Shown: one piece after another, positions 46,392-59,073 of the stretch
Layout: each line of letters opens with the position of its first letter
Numbering within the stretch: the stretch's first letter is position 1
Assembly: GCA_007449985.2 (NCBI GenBank)
Contig: VIIQ02000244.1
Span: forward strand, 43,367 to 107,366
Length of the DNA stretch: 64,000 nt
Direction: 5' to 3'
Source: Desmodesmus armatus
Lineage: Eukaryota; Chlorophyta; Chlorophyceae; Sphaeropleales; Scenedesmaceae
Position numbers and translations under genes: made by a program
The notes under the pieces: model-generated
What the model saw: only the letters and a program-made list of their open reading frames with translations
Told to the model about the DNA's origin: nothing
Database searches by the model: none

Positions 46392-48895
46392 GGAAAAAGC
46401 GGCAGAGCAAGGAACAAATTGTGTCAGGAGATGTCACTCAGCCAAGAGCTGCATACGTGGCATGCAGGGTTTGTCTTGGCACATGTGCCCACTGACCGCA
46501 ACCCACCTGCTGCTGTTGCACACCCTGCTGCTGTACGCCCTTCACCGTCGCATTGCGCCCTGGATGAAGACTCAGACACTGACCCATCGCTACCGCAGCG
46601 TTGAAAAGGTCAAAGTTTCGGGTGTCGAACGGTTTGATCAGCTTTCGTGCGTGGCAACCTCACTTCGTCAAGTCATCCAATCTCGGCTCACAACCAAATT
46701 CGGCATCCTTTCAGACAAAACACACCGGCATGTCGTAACGCGGAAGTGTGAGGGAGACACACCCCAAGTCTGCATGTAGAAACCTAGGACGAGGTTTGAC
46801 CAGGGGCAGCCCAGAGATGAGCTGCCAGAGCCGCCACGGCCAGAAAATGACTTTCAAAACTACACCAAGCCTTTCCTTGGGAAACATATACTTCATGCGG
46901 TGCCCACTCTGCTATGAAGCAGCCTGCAGGGAGAATGAGCTCGAATTCACGGTTAAATCAGCACCAGCTGGCAGCTCCACATCCACACATGACAGCTTTT
47001 CACATGCACACCCCTTCAACGCATGACACACCAGTGGACATCATCGCACCCCACCTGTGCAACTTGGAACAGTACTGCAGGGGAAGAAGGGGCAACATGC
47101 CCGTCGCAAGTGCGGTTACCAGTGCCACTGCAACACCCCCAGCTGCCGCCACATGCACAGCGCATGTACCCAGAATCATAATCATCCTGTACACATCTGC
47201 TGCGGTGATGTAGCGCGCTGAGCTGCTCCCTAAAGACCCCCGCCCCACACCCCCCCCCCCTCCCGCACAGTGCCTGGCTGATGTATTACAGCACCCTGCA
47301 GTAGGCAGGTGTGTGCAAGGGAGGGTGATGCTGCTAGCAATGCTGGGGTAAAGCAAGCCGGCGAGCTGCAGTCCAGCATGATGCATCATGGCAACCCTAC
47401 AGGCGTGACCATAGGCCGGTGGCCACATGCTGCCTGTCTATGCATAACTCCCCAAGTGCACTTACGCCACCCCATACACTCACACACAAGGCAGCCCCAT
47501 TCCTCACATACAGACGCCATGAAGCCTTGAAGTACAACTATGGTACAGTACAGTACAGTACACCCAACAGCACCCAGCGCTTGAACAGCTTCAGTGGCAA
47601 GCAGGCAGGCAGGCCACCCACACCCAGTGCATGCATGCCTTGAGACCCTTCACTCAGCACAGGCCTCGATAGGGGCCACGCCTGGAAAAAAAACAGGGGC
47701 CACACACCCAAGATGGCATTGCGCAGTGCCGACAAGACCCCCAGCGGCTGAACCGTGCCAAGCAACCTGCTTCACAACTGCCGCAGTGAGAACGCACACT
47801 CACAGCAGCGCCAAGCCACTTGATGTGCGGCTTGAGCACAGCCCACATTCAGGGCTGCGGCGGCTTAGGAGACGTCTGAAGTGCGGGGCCGCACAGCGTG
47901 TGAGACACCCCCAATCTGTGACAGCAGGGCCCACATGGCAGGCTGAGCAGCATGCAGGCGGTCAAGTTGCATGCTGCGCTTGACTGCCACAGTCCAAGTG
48001 CACCCCACACAAAGCTGGATGTCATGGTGGCTGGTTGCAAGTCATGTGTCAACACAGGCTGCACACCTCAACATCTCACCCTCTGACAAGCTAGAATACA
48101 TCTTCCACTCATTCAGAAACAAACACAACCACCACTGTGGGCACCTCCCAACACCATTTGGTGGAGGAAGTTGCAACAAAAGACATACCGGGTCAATTTC
48201 TGTGACCGTCACAGTCACGGTGTCTGTGTGCTTGTGTGTTTGGGGGGAGGGTGCAGCACATGTCATGCGCCAACGGTGAGGTATGTATGGGAAGGCAGGG
48301 AGTAGCATACTCTCTCGACCTCGCACATCCTAGCCACACCATGCCCAACTGCCTATGGCTCTACAACATGCAAGGTGCAACAAGGTATTGAACTACAGAT
48401 CAGCTGTCACCCATGTAGCACAGCAACAGCACTTTCCAAGCGGCATCTCACATGGCTGCGATGCAACACAACTACTGCCCTAGCCAGCCATGCAATCATC
48501 GACTGATTCCACCCGTGGCCCTCACAAGCATTCAAAAATGCGGCCTGATCTATGGTGGAGAGGGGCATAGTGGCGGCTCGAAGGCATGCAGCTTCTGAAC
48601 TGCAACTGTCAGCCTACAGGTGCAGCCACCCTCGGTGCCTGACACTTGACAAAGCCATATGGAACATACATCCTCAAGGAGGGAGCCCTCTGCAAAGCCT
48701 CGAAAGGACCGCGTACTGGCTCAACAAAGTGCCCGTCACCCCAGCACTGCAAAGCTGGGGCCCAGCTGCCCCCGGGGGCACACACCACCTGCCACCACCA
48801 CTCAGTGCTGCGGCTTGGTGCCACCACCCAAAGACCTCAAAACTGGGGCCCACTGGCAGCTGCCCGCGGGGGCAGATAACATCTGCCACAACCGC
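46392..48895. other. Interval upstream of the F-box/LRR gene and downstream of the PAO-like gene
   Basis: No ORF here carries recognisable domains. It should contain the F-box/LRR promoter and the PAO-like 3' UTR. Short ORFs on both strands are random-looking. A tandem (tacag)n-like patch lies near 47541-47560. Confidence 0.4.
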
Positions 48896-50225
48896 TCAGT
48901 GCTTCGGCTTCTTGCCCACGTGCTGGATGTCATAGTCAACAAACACAAACTTCGACACCAGTTGGCCCAGAGCCACATAGACACCCCCCAGCACTGCTGC
49001 TGCCGCTGCCAACACACCAACCAACCCCCAGCTGCTGCCTGCAGCACCACCACCACCAGCAGCAGCAGCACTAGCAGCAGCACCAGCAGCAGCCGGTGTC
49101 ACCAGCACTGCTCCTGCTGCTGCCAGTGTTGCCATGACCAGTGCTGCACTGCCAGTGAGGAGGGCCAGCAGCCCTGCGATGCGGTGTGCTGTGCTGGCCT
49201 GCTGGTGTGCTGTCCTGCAGGACTTGCAGTGCACTGTGTGCTGGCTGTAGCGGTCCAGCAGCTGACGCCTGTCACGATGGACTGACAGGACAGCAGTGGA
49301 GGGCAGAAACCAAGGGGTGGGGGGGGGGGGGGGCAGGAGCAGCAAGAGGATGTAGGGGGCGTTAGCAGATGCCAAAGGGAAGGAGGTGTGCATGGGGAGG
49401 ACTGCAGCGTCAGTGTCAGGCGGGGTTGGGTGGTAGTACATGGTGACAGCAGGGCAGCACAGCCGCGCGCTCTCAGAGGCCTGGGGGCCATGCAAGCTGG
49501 AAGTTCAGCAGGCAATGATGTACTGCCAAGCACTGACAATAGTGCACCGGGAAGGGGGGGGGGCGTGCAGGGGCAGGGGCATGCGAGATGTGACCCACCT
49601 GAAGGTGCGTTGCCCACGAATGGGTCCTTGAGCTTTGCAACAGGAGGGCCTCCTCCACCATACTCCTTCAGCCAGCGCATGAACGCCGCTGGCCCAGCAT
49701 CAGCAGCAGCAGGCATGTACACATGGTCACTCACAGACCTACACAGCAAGACGCAGCACAGCACCGCACGGACACAAGCTTGAGCAGCAACATGACGTGA
49801 TCACAGGCCCACGACACCGTGTATGGGTGGCAGAAGATGTGAAGGCTGGGGGACTGTGCCCTGACAACAACCCAAAATGCACAACTTGTATACAACAACC
49901 CAAAATGCACAGCTTGTATACGACAAAATGGCAGTGTGGTTGTCGCGATTGATCAGGCTGACACCACATCACCACCGCCCCCCCTTCCCAGCCCAACCAC
50001 CGCCATCCCTCTCCCTGATCCCTCCTTCCCTTTTCCCTGACCCCCCTTCGCCCCCCCCCCCCCCTTCACCTGTTGTAGTCCACCCTTGATTGAATGGCCA
50101 GGTCAGCGTCAATCAGCACATGAGAGAACATGTGGTGCATCCAGGCGGGCTTGTTGCCATTCAGCCACATCCGCACACCAGCCACCCACGAGCCCAGGGA
50201 CTTGAGGGGGCCCCCGCTGCTGCTG

Positions 50226-50257
<32 letters not shown>

Positions 50258-53200
50258 TTGTGGCTTCTGCAGGAAGCCATGGAACTGCCGACAGGTGCCC
50301 ACACCCGTTGGCACGACATACGCCACCCCTGCAATGCATGATGATGGGCACGAAAACAAGATCGTACTTTGCTCAACCTCATCATTGCCAGCATTTTGGC
50401 AGATGTGTCTGTTCTGACTGGCAAAAAGTGGGACCTTGAAAGTGTATGTACATGGCACGGCAGCCAAAATAGATGCAGAGAGCAGCACATGCACGTGCAC
50501 TCAGTGGAGCTTACTTCCTAACACCGCTGAGGTGCAGCTAACCAGCAACCTGCAGGGGTGCTCCTGCTGCTTCAGCCAGCGCCAGCCTGCCCTGCTGCTG
50601 GTCCTAGCCTCAGCCCCCTGTGGGTCTGGCTCCCCATACGTATGGGGAGCCAGACCTGAAGGGGGCTAAGGCTCCTTACCGGCAGGAGGCCAGGCTCACG
50701 AATGGCTGAAGCAGCATCCCCACCCCTGGTATACCCTGCTGCCTGTGGGGTCCACCGCAGCCCGTGTGCCGACAACCCCCCCCCTACCTGCAGCCCCTGC
50801 GTAGTCCCGCCGTGCACCACAGGGGAAGCGTGTGGTGTCTGAGAAGGCCCCAGACGCCTCACTGCATGGCAGAGGGAACGATGAAAGGCATGCAGTACAC
50901 ACAGCAGTACTCAGCAGCACACGCAATGGGCCCATGGGGTGAAGCCATGAACCCTCTGGCCAGCTACTTGCCTGCTTGCTCAACCAATCACGCCTCACTG
51001 CACAGTCAGAGGACAGGCAGGAGACATGCAGGTACACACAGCGACAGTTCAAGGGGTGCACCCATCATGTGACCTCTGTGGCGAGCTGCTCGCCTGCTCA
51101 CTCAGCTGATCAGCACTAAGTAGTGCCGAGTCGAACACCATCACGCAGTGACTGCAACACAGCGTCGGTGCCGGACTGTGTGCTAAGCACTGTGCTTAGC
51201 ACACAGTCCGGGTTGCTGTCAGTGCAAGACTCTGCCATAAGCCCCCTGACAGCGCAGCATCCCTCAATGACATGCATTCGCCACTACGGAGTGTCCATCA
51301 GCTCTCTATCCTTGGCATCTTGGCAAGCATGTGAACATTGGTGTCTGCTACTGCAGCAGCAGCCTGCTGGCTGCACCCTGGTGCCCCCTATCACCTGACT
51401 GTGTAGCCCACGGGTGTCATGTCACTCAGCTTCATAGGGATGGGCTTGGCTTGTGCCCTGTCGGCAAACTTCGACACCCCATGGTGCAACACCTATAGCC
51501 ATCAACCACACATGAACACATGTGACCTTTACAGTCATGAAGCACAAAGAGCTCAGCTTCTCACCCGTAGTGACAGGTCCTAATGGGCTCAGCTGTTGAC
51601 CAACATGACTGGAAGAGAGTGTCATTTCTGCAACTGTGACTGGAACCATAACAAAACAAACTGTATTACACTTCATGCGGCCCCGTTGTGGTGAAGGCAC
51701 AGCTGCAGCCCAAAACGCCCCACCTGGTCGTGGCTGCAGTCGTTGTAGGCATTCTCCTTGGCAGCTAGCCAGGGGTACGGCAGGTCCCTGGAGGGGGCAG
51801 AGGGTGTGGACACGAGAGTTGCAACCAGCCAAATCAACTCAGCAGGACAGTCAGTGTGTGTATGTATACACATATGTGTGGGTGTGGGTGGGGGGGAGGG
51901 GGGTGAGCGGGCAGTCCACATGAGTGAGTGCAGGTCGCACGGTATAGCCTTGCAGGAACTATGACAAATGAAACGTTGAGATGTCTTTTTGGATAGGGTT
52001 TGGAGGGTGTCAGCTAGGTGGTGATGAGGACAAGCGGGCTGGGCTGTACACCCTGCAGCAGACATGCCTGGGAGGAGCATGCTGAACAAACTAGAACAGC
52101 CCCAGGTCTGCTGTTCTGCAGCTGCCGACTGCAATTCGATACTGTGATGAAGCAGCAGCGGCCTCACCCCCCCCCCCAAACACACACCTTGCATACCAGA
52201 CGTGTTTGGCTGCCATCCTGCTCCACGCCCCCTCCCCAATCTCATCAGTTTCAGGGGCCAGGCCAGGCCATGCCGCCTCGTCAGCATTCTCTATCAGTGC
52301 AGCACTCTCCATCAGGCCACACCCACAGCAGACCCTCCCTGCAGCAGTCTGCACTCTGCTTGTCTGCAGCTGTCGGCTGGGCTTCATTACTGCCATGCAT
52401 CAACAGCGGCTCACCCCCCCCCCCCACCCCCCCCCCCAACACACACCTTGCATACCACCCGTGCTTGGCTGACATCTTACTCCACGCCCCCTCCCCCAAC
52501 TGATCAATCTCAGGGGCCAGGCCAGGCCACGCCGCTTCGTCAGCGCTCTCTACCAATGCAGCAGGGCTGGCGTCAGGCCACACCCACAGCAGACCCTCCC
52601 TGCAGCAGGTAACAAATGAATGAACGCATTACACGGGTTACGCAAGCAACTATGTTGCAGCTGAACCCAGCTGAGGATGGACGCAACCAGCATGGAAGGG
52701 GGCCAACCGGACAAAACCCCACCATCACAAGCTTGTCACGCACACTCACCTACAGCAGGTGGGGTAGCTGGACACGCAGGAGCGGGAGGGGCTGAGGGTC
52801 TGACCCTCGGGTAGCTGGGGCACAGAGGTGCAGTGGCCCTCACCATTGAAGGTCCCTGCAGGGACAGGAGGGGCGGGAAGACACCACCGTAACCTGTCAA
52901 TGTCTATTAGGGACCACATGACAATGATCAGTACCTGCAACCAGGCTTGTTTCAGCAGTTCGCTCTTTTGACGGCCATGTGCTGTGCCTGTGCTCTACAT
53001 AGCAGTGCTGGGAGTGAAATGCAGATGTGTTGGGCAGGGGGGTGTGCTGCTTGTGGACCAGAAGCAAGGCAGACGGCTGGTGCACCAGTTAGAAAAGCAC
53101 ATGCATGCGTAGGGTGGGTGGGAGGGGCGGGGGAAGGGGGCCTCGGCCGTGTGGAGGCAGCACATGGTATACAGCAGTACCCCAAAAGATTGCAGCCAAA

Positions 53201-54443
53201 AACGTGTGACTCACAGCCATGGTAGCTGCAGTACAGGTTGCCCGTGGCCTCGTCCAGGATGCCCTCTGACAGTGGGGCCAGGCGGTGGGGGCAGCGGTCC
53301 TGAAAGGCCCTGTAGATCAGGTGAGGGCAGTGAAGGCACAGTGTCAAGGTTTGTCGGTGGTGGTGGGGCGGGGCGGGGGCGGGGACGGGGGGGGGGAGGA
53401 GGGGGCTCTTAGCTGGCGGGACCAGCCCCGCAGTTCAGCACCCCCAGGTCAAGGTCATGCCCAGGTGAGGGTCATGCCATACACACAACTGCCATCCATA
53501 CTGCATGTTGGAGAGGTTCACAAGTTGAATGTTCACAACGTGAGATCTGCAAAAGGGTCCATGGCATGAATTTGGTTGCGCACTGCTAATGGTTGTACGA
53601 CATGACTGGCAAGGGTCTGGCTGTCTAACAATGGCAAAACGCCAGCGCACGTCCGCTGGCCGCTGTTGCTGTCCCACCATGTTTGTTTCAATGATTTGAC
53701 TGAGGGCATTTTTTGCAAGCGTAAAACAGATCCCATGGATGGGCGGTTGCTGTTTACACTGAGTGACATGTGTGACCTATTCACATTGTGTGAACCGAAA
53801 GGGTGCCATAAATACTGATAGCAAGGCCCAGCTGTTCAGCACTTGTCAGATGCCAAGCTGCATACCTCCACTGGCTGCTGTTGCTGTCCCACCAGATGGC
53901 CAAGTCCATCCCCAGCAGCTGAGCGTGCATGGGCAGCCTCTGGTCCAGGTCGATCAGCACAGCCACAGGGTACCACTGCTTGAACCTGCAGGACAACGCC
54001 ATGCATGTGCTGACACGGTGTGCGCATGGCATGCACATGCATCAGCTGCCCGCATGCATGCATGGTTTTGCAAAGACGATGCTGAAGTTGCATAGTACGC
54101 CCCTGATGATGCAACTGATCTAAATCAGGGTTTGAGGAAGGGCCATACACACGTGCAGCACGCACCAGTTGAACTGCTTCTTGGGAGCTTCTGCGGCCGG
54201 CTGTGCTGACACGGGCTCCTGCTGCTGGGTACGTGAACCGTTGCCATTGATGCTCGATGTTTCACGTACTTGGCCTGTCACTGCCCGCACAGCTGTGCGC
54301 TGGTGTTGCGGTTGGTGTGGGTGTCCCCAGCGGTTGTAGGGAGGGGTGGGGAAGTGCCAGCCTGGGCTGGGTTGCTGCTTCCTGCATGCTGTGCTGCTTG
54401 TTGTGATCTGTCGAGGCCTTGATTGTAAGACGTGTGACTGCAT
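48896..54443 (-). CDS. Pheophorbide a oxygenase-like Rieske monooxygenase (PAO/PTC52/TIC55 family), chloroplast
   Basis: PAO opens the chlorin ring of pheophorbide a in chlorophyll breakdown; relatives act in the plastid envelope. Exons (high to low): 54443-54166, 53985-53866, 53309-53215, 52855-52750, 52599-52447, 51787-51724, 51492-51395, 50861-50788, 50328-50070, 49738-49599, 49281-48896. All phases match and the sum is 1773 nt (590 aa). The first about 90 residues are Ser/Thr/Gln-rich, like a transit peptide. The Rieske [2Fe-2S] site is CPHRLAPLSEG then CSYHGW. The mononuclear iron site is read in NDCSHDQVLHHG (D-x2-H-x4-H). The C-terminus has the family CxxC (HCKSC), Ala-rich hydrophobic segments and FVFVDY. 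PAO versus PTC52 cannot be settled by eye. A second, broken copy of exon 5 lies at 52338-52188. Confidence 0.9.
50623..50656. repeat. Perfect 34-bp palindrome in a PAO-like intron
   Basis: ggtctggctccccatac is followed directly by its reverse complement. Outer flanks (agccccct/agggggct and beyond, about 50575-50705) also pair imperfectly, giving a long hairpin. It lies in the intron between 50788 and 50328 and resembles a MITE-like inverted repeat. Confidence 0.85.
51171..51211. repeat. Perfect 20-bp-arm palindrome with 1-nt centre in a PAO-like intron
   Basis: 51171-51190 (ccggactgtgtgctaagcac) pairs exactly with 51192-51211. It lies in the intron between 51395 and 50861, so the transcript could form a strong hairpin. 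Confidence 0.9.
52182..52640 (-). repeat. Tandem duplication (259-bp period) containing PAO-like exon 5
   Basis: Exon 5 at 52599-52447 (153 bp) recurs at 52338-52188 (151 bp) with the same acceptor (cctgcag) and donor (gtgtgt). Two bases are missing in copy two after the Trp-Pro-Asp codons, giving a shifted frame and TGA. Flanking C-run and intron text are duplicated too. Confidence 0.9.
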
Positions 54444-54791
54444 TCTGAAAACACCTATCCTAGGGGCAACTGCACCAGACTGAACCAGCTGTCTGCAGAC
54501 ACTGATGGGACCCAAAGATAGGTGGGGACCTCTACTTCCAAGGATTGAAGAGGGCACTGCGGATCAGTAACAAGGTGGGGAATGGGCAAAACCATTCTGA
54601 TACGCTCAACTTTGGCAAAGCCCAAAGACTCCAACGGTTGCCGCACAACGGTCGAGGCAGTACGATGGAGGAACGCAAACTCATTCATACCAATAGAAAA
54701 TCGCCACAAGAAATGCGATTCCCAACTGTCCAAGAGCGTACAACTGCGTCATCCAGGCTCACTGATGTGAGAGGGCTGATCTGGCCTTGCA
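54444..54791. promoter_or_regulatory. Short bidirectional promoter region between PAO-like and XDH genes
   Basis: Only 348 bp separate the minus-strand ATG at 54443-54441 from the plus-strand ATG at 54792-54794. It must hold both 5' UTRs and promoters unless non-coding upstream exons exist. No TATA box or known motif stands out. Confidence 0.55.
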
Positions 54792-56132
54792 ATGGTGCTT
54801 TTCGCCGTAAACGGGAGAGGGCCCTCGTTCCGGATGGCGTACCGCCGAGCACTCGCTTGATTGAGTTTCTCAGGACGTTAACCCAGTTCCGGGTGAGTTC
54901 TGCAGGGGTGCTGCCCCTGCTGACACAGCAGCAGATGCTGGGGCAAACTGGCTCATCAGCGCAGATACTGCCCTGATAAGCATTGAACTTCCTTTTATTG
55001 CCACCAATGTTGTATGGCGCAGGGCCCCAAGCTTGCATGTGGCGAAGGAGGATGTGGGGCTTGTGCAGTGCTGTGTGAGCGCTACAACCCTAACACAGGT
55101 GTGTGAGCCCGTCTGGCACGTACTTTGCTGCGTATGTTGCTGTTGTTGTGACATCAATACAGGCCACCGTGCAAATCCCTTCCCCCTGCCCACCCGTCAG
55201 CAACCCTTTTGTCGTTGCATAGGTGAGGGGTGAATGTGTGGTGGGGAAGGGGCTGTTGTTCGGGGTGGGGGGGGGGGGCAGCATGCTCACCTGGTGCACC
55301 TCTGCACCTCTGCAAAATGCGGCAACGAAGGCTCCTAATCACTGCACCGCTTCTCCCAGCATGGCTTGTTGAAGCGTCAAAGCTGTACGAAATGGCCCAT
55401 GTACTCATGTAAGTCATGTTGACCATGTTGACCAGTTCGTGCCACACCACTGCTGCTGCTGTCACTCACCAGCTGGTGTATCAAGCACTGCTGCCACTAT
55501 GCCCCACTGCTGCCGCCGCTGCTGCTGCTGGTGCTGCTGATCCAGGCGTTGTGGACTGTGTGAGCCTGAATGCCTGCCTAGCCCCTGTGGGCTCCCTGGA
55601 TGGTTGTGCCATCACCACATCAGAGGGGCTGGGCAACTCGAGGAAGGGCTTCCACCCTATACAAGGTCAGTTGGATGCAGCCCCCCTCGTCCGACCCCCC
55701 ACCCCCACCCCCCTCATTGTGAGAGCCATCCTTGCCAGAGCCATGTATTGCAGGCAAACAAGGAGTTGAACCCCCACAAACACCAACATTTGCATCACCC
55801 CAGTTGACCGGCAGCTAGTAGTGGCATGTCCGACACCCATCCACTTGTCCACACCACCGTGGTGACCACACATATGTCCTGTGTGCCCGTCCCGCCACCC
55901 TCCACCCCACCACATCCATGTACGCGCGCCCATGTACGCGCGCTCTTTCCCAGCTGACTCTATACTCTACACCCAGCCACCTACTCACACACCTCACCCA
56001 TCCCTTGCTTCTGTCCCCCCCCCCTTCCACCCCAAACGCCTTACCCCCACACCCCCCCCCCCTACCCCAGATGCCCTTGCTGTCAACTTTGCCAGCCAGT
56101 GTGGCTTCTGTACCCCTGGCATCACAGTGGCA

Positions 56133-56167
<35 letters not shown>

Positions 56168-59039
56168 GGAGAGTCATGAGGGCCAGTCAGGTGCTGTGGC
56201 TCTGGCGCGTGGTCTTGATGGCAACCTGTGCAGGTGCACCGGCTGGAGGCCCATCATTGACACATGCAGGGTGAGAGGGGTTCTTACCCCCTGTGTGTGT
56301 GGGGGGGGGGAGGGAGGGTGGGCAGGGGGGGTTTATGGTGGTGGCGGTGGGGGGATGTGGAGAGGTCCTGGCAGAAATGGCATTTGGCAGCAGGGCATGC
56401 AGCCTGTGGCAAAAGACACACGTTCGGTTGTAACAGATGGCGCACGTGTGGTGCATCTGCACTGCTCAATACAGTTACCAGCCCTACCTTTGCCCCGCAG
56501 CACGAAACCAAAAGCACACACAGCCCCTTACGACTGGTGTTGCCTCCCCCCCATGTTGCCTACCCCATGTGCTGGCAACGCAGGCCCTTGCTGATATGGA
56601 GGACCTATGCAGCAGCAGCAGCAGCAAGCCAGGCTGCTGCAAGGGCACCGCATGCAGCAACACACCTGACCACACCACCACACACAGCTGCGCCCCCAGC
56701 AAGAGCCGCAGCAGCCAGCTACCAGCCTTCCCAGACTGGCTGAAGCAGTATGTAGCCGCCAGCCAGCAGCAGCAACTGTCAGCAGCAGCAGCAGCAGCAG
56801 CAGGAGGAGGCAGCCCACTGGGGGCCCTAATCGCCTGGCCCAACAGCAGCAGTGGCTATGGCGTGTCTGGCCCTGTTGCTGGTGGCCCCTATCACAACAA
56901 AATTCACAACAGTCACAACAGTCACAACAACCACAACCATCACTGCAGTCAGGTGTGGTTGAGTCCCAAGAGTCTGTCTGAGCTGTCATCCCTTGTGCTG
57001 CAGTATGGAGGGAGCGCACACCTGCTGTCAGGAAACACAGGTAGGTAACTCGAGTGCTGAGGTACAGTGAGTGGTGAGGTACAGTGAAAAAGGCCTTTGG
57101 GGGGAGGGCGCTGGGGCTCCTGCTGTCAGGAAACACAGGTAGGTTGTTTGGGGGTTTGAGGTACAGGGGACAAGAAGGGGGGGGGGGCTGAGGTTGAACG
57201 GAGCGGAGGGGACAGTTGTATCTAGAAGGTTGTGGGACAAAGAATGTGGTGTACAAGGAGCTTTGGCCCTTCCCTTCCTTTGCTGTCAATAATGTTATCA
57301 CCTTGACCACCTGTTGTCACAGTTTCATTAACTGCTATCAAACTTATAAACTGTCATCACCTGTCGTTACCTGCAGGTGCTGGTGTGTACAAGGAGCTGT
57401 GGCCCCATGCTGCCCGCGTTATCATCACACTATCACAAATTTCACATGTTGTCATACCTCACTCACTGCCATCCCCATACCATTGAAATGTTTTCACCGT
57501 TGCTACCTGCAGGTGCTGGTGTGTACAATGAGCTGTGGCCCCACGCTGCCCCCGCTGTCATCACCACACACCATGTGGCTGAGATGACCGCCATATCACA
57601 CCACACACATGGCCTACTGCTGGGGGCGCAGTCACACTGCAGCAGCTGCTGCACCAGCTCAGAGCACCCAGCAGCAGCAGCAGCAGCAGCAGTGGTGTGT
57701 CGGGGTTTGTGCTCCTGCTGGGACTGCCAAGGCGTGGTCTGCTATGGCTGACCACCTGGAGCGCATTGCAGGTGGGTGGGTGTGCTTTGGTGATGGATAA
57801 CTAACGGACAGATTGGGGAAGCCGAGTTTGCATGGATGTGTGTGGTGGTGGCGGTGTGTGTGTGGGGGGGGGGGACTGAGGGAGGAGGGGGGGGTAAGGT
57901 GACCAAGGGAGCATTGCAGGTGTGTGCTCTCTGATGATGGAGTGCTACCAACAAGATCGGGGGGGGGGGGATTTTAGCGTTTGTCAGTGTGTGTAGAGAT
58001 GTGGGGGTGGGGGTGGGGGAGTGGGGGCGGGGGGGGGGGGGGGGGGTAGTTGTCAGACACCAGGGTTCAAGGAGTGGTTGGTGTGCTGGGTGGTGGGGGA
58101 TGGTGGTATGGCCTACCACTGCCAAGGCCTGGTCTGCTATGGCTGATCACCTGGAGCGCAACGCAGGTCAGGTGTGTGCTTTGGCGACGGGGTCGCAATG
58201 GGGGTGTGAGCTTGAAGCCCCGACTAAACTGCCGTCACTCTAACGTGCACACCTGCACTTCTCTTGCTCCCCCCCCCCCTCTGGTGTTCGGGCGGGCTGC
58301 TATCACCCTGGAGGGGCCCTCCTGGTGTGGCATCTCCCCCCCCCCCCCCCGCGTGTCCTTCACCCTTGATCAAGATGTTTGTCTGCACTGTCAGCACCTC
58401 AAAGTTCTTCAACGCCCCACTCAACTGCAGTCACCCCAACATCCACACCCGCTCTTCTCTTGCCCCCCCCCCTTGCAGGTGTTCACGTGCGGTCTGCTGC
58501 CACCCTGGGTGGTCACTTTGGTCTCACTGCCACACACCTATTGCCATCAGACCTGGCACTGATGCTGGCAGCAGCAGGAGCACAACTGCAGCTGCTCACA
58601 CTGAAACCTGATGCTGCATACAACAACACCTACACCCACACACAACTGCAGCAGCAGCAGCAATGGGGTGGCCACAGTGGGCAGCACTGGCAGCAGCAGC
58701 AGCAGCAGCAGTGCCAGCAGCAGCAGCAGCTGGCGGCACCGCTTGATCTGCAGTGGGTCAGTGTGGAGGACTTCCTAGCAGACAGTGCCATAGGCAGCCT
58801 AACAGCAGCATCAGCACCGCAGCAGCAGCAGCAGCAGCAGCAGCGTGTGCCACTGATGATTTATTGGGTCCAGACTGCATTGCAGGGGCGCGGGTGTTGC
58901 AGTCGGAGCAGGCCCACACCCCCAACACTCACGGGAACCACCACCACCAGCAGCAGCAGCAGCAGTGGGGTACTCAGCCGTCACATGGCCCAGCACTCCT
59001 TCCTGGTCAAGGCTACCTACCATCTGGCAGCCACACCAT

Positions 59040-59073
<34 letters not shown>

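Noticed and set aside
53640..53690. A second copy of PAO-like exon 2
   Set aside because: Only a short stretch (ctgttgctgtcccacca) matches; too little to claim a duplicated exon.
56528..57310. 260-codon minus-strand Cys/Leu-rich ORF
   Set aside because: Antisense of XDH exon 5 (CAG repeats read as Cys/Leu); no conserved content.
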